Positions 58,840-64,000 of a stretch of 64,000 nucleotides of DNA are shown here, in pieces. The notes below the pieces were generated by a model. That model saw only the letters and a program-made list of their open reading frames with translations, had not been told where the DNA came from and did not search any database. How positions within the stretch are numbered: the stretch's first letter is position 1; every line of letters begins with the position of its first letter. The DNA is from JALZVT01 sp039029135 (lineage in GTDB: Bacteria > Pseudomonadota > Gammaproteobacteria > Pseudomonadales > Azotimanducaceae), in the NCBI GenBank assembly GCA_039029135.1, contig JBCCGT010000001.1, positions 62,001-126,000 of the forward strand. The letters run 5' to 3'. Made by a program: the position numbers and the translations under genes.

Positions 58840-60342
58840 TCAGGCAACCGACTGCCCGGCGGGCATATTGCGCACCGGATGCAGTTCGTCCAGCGCAATA
58901 GAGGAGCCATCGTCCTGCACGATGCGACAGTGCATGCGCCGCAGCAGCCGCGGCTCGGCGACGCCGCAGGAGTGCGCCAGCGTGCCGAGTTCCTTGCGCA
59001 TCGTCTCCGCATAGCGCCGCACGCGCTGCGCCTTGTCTTCGATGTCGAGCCCCTTCTGCAAGTCGGGATCGTGGGTCGTGATCCCCGTCGGGCAGGTGTT
59101 CTTGTTGCACTGCAGGGCCTGGATACAGCCCAGAGCAAACATGAAGCCGCGCGCCGAAACCACGAAGTCAGCGCCGGCACACAGCGCCCAGCCCGCCTCG
59201 CCGGGATTGGTCAGCTTGCCGCTGGCGACAACGGCGACCCGGTCGCGCAGATCGTGTCGGTGCAAAGCGTCGCATACCAGGGGCAGTGATTCTTTTAACG
59301 GCAGACCCACGTAGTCGATCAGCGTCTGGGGCGCCGCCCCTGTGCCTCCGTCCGCGCTGTCCACGGTGAAGAAATCAGGCGCGCTGGCCTTGCCGCGACG
59401 ATTGATTTCCTCGAACAGCTCATCGAGCCAGCCATACGCGCCGATCACAGCCTTGATGCCTATGGGTTTACCGGTCGCACCGCGAATACGCGCGACCAGG
59501 TCCAGCAACTCCTGCGGCGAGTTCACGTCCGGGTGGCGGTTCGGGCTGATCGCCGCGGTCCCTGGCTGGATCAAGCGAATACGGGCAATTTCTTCGGTGA
59601 CCTTGGCAGCCGGCAGCATCCCGCCCTTGCCGGGCTTAGCCCCCTGGCTGAGCTTCAACTCGATCATCTTCACCTGCGGGTGGCTCGCGAGTTCGGCCAG
59701 CGCCACCTCATCCAGATTACCCTCGGCGTCGCGAGCGCCGAACTTTGCAGTGCCAAGCTGGAACACGACGTCCGCACCGCCCTCAAGGTGATAGGGCGAC
59801 AGCCCCCCTTCGCCGGAATTGATCCAGCAGCCGGCACGCGCCGCGCCCTGAGCCAGCGCCAACACCGCTCGGCGAGACAGCGCGCCGTAGCTCATGGCCG
59901 AGATATTGAACACCGACTGTGCGGTGTACGGATGCTCGCAGTCGGGGCCGATGGTCAGCGTGCTGGTCGGCATCGCATCTTCTTCGAGCGTGGGATACGG
60001 ACAGTTCACAAACAGCGCGGCGCCTGCCCGGCGCAGATCTCTCGTCGAGCCGAATCCTACGGTGGTCGGCTCGCCCTTGGCGGCGCGATACACCCAGTTG
60101 CGTTCCGCGCGATTGAACGGCATTTCTTCGCGATCCATCGCGAAGAAGTACTGGCGAAAAAACTCGCCCAGGTGCTCGAACAGATAGCGGAAGCGACCGA
60201 CCACCGGATAGTTGCGGCGAATCGCGTGACTTTTCTGAGTGACGTCGACGATGAACATCGCGATGACCGCCAGCAGGCCAAGCCCGAGGCAGAACACGAA
60301 CAGCTGAGCCAGCAGCCCCAGCACCCAGAATGTGATTTCCAA
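58840..60342 (-). CDS. FMN-binding glutamate synthase-family protein (GltS-like domain)
   Basis: The 500-residue protein carries the glutamate synthase FMN/Fe-S central domain without an amidotransferase: INSGEGGLSPYH, KPGKGGMLPAAKVTEEIA, ISPNRHPDVNS, TVDSADGGTGAAPQ, and a cysteine cluster CNKNTCPTGITTHDP. An N-terminal helix pair (ITFWVLGLLAQLFVFCLGLG) puts it in the membrane. The function in such free-standing proteins is uncertain. TTG 60342 is favoured because AGGGGA lies 7 nt upstream; TTG 60375 is the outer alternative. Confidence 0.88.
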   Translation of the reverse strand: MEITFWVLGLLAQLFVFCLGLGLLAVIAMFIVDVTQKSHAIRRNYPVVGRFRYLFEHLGEFFRQYFFAMDREEMPFNRAERNWVYRAAKGEPTTVGFGSTRDLRRAGAALFVNCPYPTLEEDAMPTSTLTIGPDCEHPYTAQSVFNISAMSYGALSRRAVLALAQGAARAGCWINSGEGGLSPYHLEGGADVVFQLGTAKFGARDAEGNLDEVALAELASHPQVKMIELKLSQGAKPGKGGMLPAAKVTEEIARIRLIQPGTAAISPNRHPDVNSPQELLDLVARIRGATGKPIGIKAVIGAYGWLDELFEEINRRGKASAPDFFTVDSADGGTGAAPQTLIDYVGLPLKESLPLVCDALHRHDLRDRVAVVASGKLTNPGEAGWALCAGADFVVSARGFMFALGCIQALQCNKNTCPTGITTHDPDLQKGLDIEDKAQRVRRYAETMRKELGTLAHSCGVAEPRLLRRMHCRIVQDDGSSIALDELHPVRNMPAGQSVA

Positions 60343-60395
60343 CGCTCGATCCCCTACACCGAAACAACAGGCCAACGCACCATAGGGAAGAGCGG

Positions 60396-61238
60396 CTAAA
60401 GCGTGAACTCACCCCGGGCCACGTCTTGGACCTTACCACCGACACGATAGTTCGCGTCGCCGATGTCTAAGTGAATACGCGACGGTCGCCCCATGCTGTC
60501 GCCCTGAGCCACCACGTAGCTGCCCGGGGACTGACCTGCAAGATCGCGCAGATACACGGCAAAGGCCGAGTTAGCGCTGCCGGTGGCCGGGTCCTCGCGC
60601 ACGCCCTGTGCATCGAAGAACATGCGCGCCGCGTAGTCGACGCCCGCCGGCGCGCCTGCGGTTGCGCCCGCGCAGAACACGAAGGCGCTCCAGGCCGGCA
60701 CGCCGGCGTCGAGCAGCCGCGCTCGCAGGGCACCGTCCATCGACGCCCGTTCCAGGGTCGCCCAATCCCGGACACCGATGAGAACAAACTGCGGTCCGAT
60801 GTTTATGAGCGATATCGGATAGTCTGTGTGCAGGTCGGCGGGATTCAGACCGATCAAGGCGGCCGCCTGCTCGACGTCGAGGGTGCCAGTAACCGTCGGC
60901 TGCGGCGGCGCCATCCAGCAGACGCCATCCGCGTCGAACTCGACGGCAACCGGACCGACGCCCAAATCGAGCGTGAAGCGTTGGGCGCCGTCGCGCAGCA
61001 CCCAGGCAGTGCCAAGCGTCGGGTGACCGGCGAAAGGCAATTCCGTCGTCGGCGTGAAGATCCGCACGGTCGCGCGTTCGGCGGACCGTTCGACCACAAA
61101 GGTGGTCTCGGACAGGTTAGTCTCCAGCGCGATCGCCTGCATCTGCTGGTCGCTAAGCCCCGCGCCGTCCAAAACGACGGCGAGCGGATTACCCGCGAGA
61201 GCGGTTTCAGCGAAGACGTCAACGATCTGATAGCGCAT
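60396..61238 (-). CDS. PhzF-family phenazine biosynthesis-like isomerase/epimerase
   Basis: The 280-residue protein matches PhzF: QIVDVFAETALAGNPLAVVLD at the start, NLSETTFVV with the catalytic Glu (E45), FTPTTELPFAGHPTLGTAWVL and EDPATGSANSAFAVYL. PhzF folds like diaminopimelate epimerase and isomerises a carboxylate substrate; most non-phenazine homologues are uncharacterised. No phenazine genes are nearby. It lies between pntB and the glutamate synthase-like gene, all on the minus strand. Confidence 0.92.
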   Translation of the reverse strand: MRYQIVDVFAETALAGNPLAVVLDGAGLSDQQMQAIALETNLSETTFVVERSAERATVRIFTPTTELPFAGHPTLGTAWVLRDGAQRFTLDLGVGPVAVEFDADGVCWMAPPQPTVTGTLDVEQAAALIGLNPADLHTDYPISLINIGPQFVLIGVRDWATLERASMDGALRARLLDAGVPAWSAFVFCAGATAGAPAGVDYAARMFFDAQGVREDPATGSANSAFAVYLRDLAGQSPGSYVVAQGDSMGRPSRIHLDIGDANYRVGGKVQDVARGEFTL

Positions 61239-61268
61239 GGTCTTGCCTGTCCAAAGCCTGCGCGAGAT

Positions 61269-61285
61269 GGGGCCGCGCGGGCCCC
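61269..61285. terminator. Possible terminator hairpin after pntB
   Basis: GGGGCC-GCGCG-GGCCCC forms a strong 6-bp stem just past the pntB stop (61292, minus strand). The minus strand has no T-run beyond it, so it may be a pause or processing site. Confidence 0.35.
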
Positions 61286-61291
61286 TTCTGG

Positions 61292-62649
<1,358 letters not shown>

Positions 62650-62653
<4 letters not shown>

Positions 62654-62949
62654 TTGCCGCCCTCCGCACCGTCATCTTTCTTCTTGAACATGGCCAACAT
62701 GCGGTTCGTGACCATGTACCCCCCGACGACGTTGATCATGGCGAACGCGACGGCCAGAAACCCCAGCGTGGTGGCACTGCCCGAAAACGCGGCGCCGGCC
62801 GCGACGAGGGCCCCGACAATCGTAATCCCGGAAATTGCGTTGGCCCCCGACATCAGCGGCGTGTGCAGCGTAGCGGGCACTTTAGAGATCAGCTCGAAGC
62901 CCAGGAAGATGGACAACATGAGTATGAAGGCGAGAAATATGGCTTCCAT
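62650..62949 (-). CDS. pntA: NAD(P) transhydrogenase subunit alpha, membrane part (PntAB/alpha2)
   Basis: The 99-residue protein has three to four helices (FLAFILMLSIFLGFELISK, GITIVGALVAAGAAFSG and LGFLAVAFAMINVVGGYMV) and a lysine-rich tail. It corresponds to the C-terminal membrane part of E. coli PntA, which here is a separate gene (split alpha subunit). It lies between the soluble alpha part (stop at 62961) and pntB, all in one operon. ATG 62949. Confidence 0.95.
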
Positions 62950-62960
62950 GTTTGGAGCTC

Positions 62961-64000
62961 CTACAGATTCTTGATCGTTTCGTTAACGATCTCGCCGCCG
63001 CGCGTGATCACGCAGTTGGCCACGATGTCGTCTTCCGGGTCGAGATTCAGCGTCTTGGTCTCGGCGTCCCAGAACTCGTCGAGCAGATTGAACAGGTTAT
63101 TCGAGTACATCTCGCTGGCGTTGCGGCTGACCTCGCTTGGCAGGTTGCCAATACCGAGCACCTTGACGCCGTTGATGTCGACGACCTCGTCGAGCTTGGA
63201 ACCCTCGACGTTGCCGCCACTTTCCACGGCCATGTCGACCACAACGCTGCCCGGCTGCATGGCTTCAACCATCTCCCGCGAAACGATACGTGGCGCGGGG
63301 CGGCCAAAGAGCTGCGCCGTGGTAATCACCACATCGGACTGAGCGATGACTTTTGCCTGGCCGGCACGCTGCATCTCCAACTGTTCGGCCGTCAGCTCTT
63401 TCGCGTAGCCTTGGTCGGTCTGGCCGGTTTCGCCCAGATCAATCTCAACAAACTTCGCACCCAGCGACTGAACCTGCTCGGCAACGACCGGCCGCGTATC
63501 GAAAGCTTCAACGCGCGCGCCCAGGCGCTTGGCCGTGGCGATCGCCTGCAGCCCCGCGACACCCGCACCAATGACGAATACCCGTGCCGGGGCGATCGTG
63601 CCGGCCGGCGTCATCATCATCGGGAAGATCTTCGGGCAGTGGTACGCGGCCTGCAGCACCATCACATATCCCGCCAGGTTCGCCTGCGAAGACAGCGCAT
63701 CCATCTTCTGCGCCCTGGTCGTGCGCGGAATCATCTCCATAGAGATCGAAGTCACGCCGTTGGAGCGCAGCGAGTCGATGAGATCTCGTTCGTTAAACGG
63801 ATCGAGAAAGCTGACGTGCAGGGCGGCGTCCTTCAGTTTTCCGACCTCGTCAGCCGCCGGCTTGCGCACGCGCAGGACGATGTCCGACTCTTTGAGTATC
63901 GCGTCGCGCTTCCTATCGACGCTGGCGCCCGCCTCGGTGTAGTCGCCATCTCTGAAACCCGCGGCCATACCGGCACCAGGTTCGATGGCCACTTCAAAGC
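62961..64000 (-). CDS. pntA: NAD(P) transhydrogenase subunit alpha, NAD-binding part (5' end cut by window)
   Basis: The visible part covers about 346 codons of domain I, which binds NAD(H): VAIEPGAGMAAGF at the edge, then VTSISMEMIPRTTRAQKMD, VFVIGAGVAGLQAIATAKRLGARV (dinucleotide fold) and DTRPVVAEQVQSLGAKFVE. The frame is open to base 64000, so the true start lies to the right. The GTG at 63992 is within the protein, since the FE-VAIEPGAG context is conserved. It is the first gene of the pnt operon. Confidence 0.95.
   Translation of the reverse strand, partial: FEVAIEPGAGMAAGFRDGDYTEAGASVDRKRDAILKESDIVLRVRKPAADEVGKLKDAALHVSFLDPFNERDLIDSLRSNGVTSISMEMIPRTTRAQKMDALSSQANLAGYVMVLQAAYHCPKIFPMMMTPAGTIAPARVFVIGAGVAGLQAIATAKRLGARVEAFDTRPVVAEQVQSLGAKFVEIDLGETGQTDQGYAKELTAEQLEMQRAGQAKVIAQSDVVITTAQLFGRPAPRIVSREMVEAMQPGSVVVDMAVESGGNVEGSKLDEVVDINGVKVLGIGNLPSEVSRNASEMYSNNLFNLLDEFWDAETKTLNLDPEDDIVANCVITRGGEIVNETIKNL

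Overview
The window reads as a chromosomal piece of a G+C-rich gammaproteobacterium. The strongest sign is the conserved block miaB-ybeZ-ybeY-ybeX-lnt followed by leuS-lptE-holA (about 23.6-33.2 kb, minus strand), supported by a DUF1820 gene, two large TonB-dependent receptors, lipoprotein machinery and a PEP-CTERM protein. I do not assign a genus. Coding density is high, many genes overlap by 4-11 nt, and GTG/TTG starts are common. There is one tRNA, tRNA-Gly(CCC), no rRNA, no CRISPR array and no intact insertion sequence.

Layout. 0-4.9 kb: end of a CoxE-like VWA protein, a PhnD-like periplasmic binding protein co-directional with a membrane histidine kinase (probably one sensory unit), and a divergent outer-membrane porin-like barrel. 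5.0-11.1 kb: a complete oligopeptide-type ABC importer (oppABCDF order) whose second permease carries an unusual FN3-like periplasmic insert. 11.2-19.1 kb: a PEP-CTERM protein, a TPP riboswitch driving a TonB receptor (probable thiamin-compound uptake), AMP nucleosidase, a short cluster of hairpin repeats, and a second, larger TonB receptor. 19.6-23.4 kb: Nudix hydrolase, small ABM-domain protein with a duplicated 3' end, and a CobS/CobT AAA+/VWA pair. 23.6-33.8 kb: the housekeeping block and DUF1820.

33.9-45.3 kb is metabolic: FMN 2-hydroxyacid oxidase, ferredoxin reductase-type flavoprotein, acyl-CoA dehydrogenase, a Tag-like glycosylase, a bacterial CULT-domain (cereblon-type) protein, a serine beta-lactamase-fold hydrolase, a three-gene PTPS/SDR/YhhQ operon, an AhpD-like protein and two divergent PhyH dioxygenases. 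45.4-49.2 kb looks different: visibly lower G+C, with an SRPBCC protein and a padR-FAD oxidoreductase-MFS operon in which both the repressor and the flavoprotein end in cysteine clusters. That suggests a transferred soft-metal or arsenical resistance module. 49.3-64 kb returns to G+C-rich sequence: 2-hydroxyacid dehydrogenase, LLM flavoenzyme, PAP2 phosphatase, an unknown exported protein, folK, an HtrA protease, an MFS carrier, tRNA-Gly, a single-domain response regulator, CoxG-like protein, MarR regulator, a glutamate synthase-like FMN protein, PhzF and pntAB, cut by the right edge.

Most promising items for follow-up: the CULT-domain protein with a conserved tri-Trp cage, the Cys-tailed PadR/flavoprotein/MFS operon with an operator inside its promoter spacer, the FN3 insert in OppC, the ExxHGH-type PTPS beside a YhhQ transporter, and the TPP-controlled TonB receptor. 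All functions are inferred from sequence motifs by reading; no database search was run.
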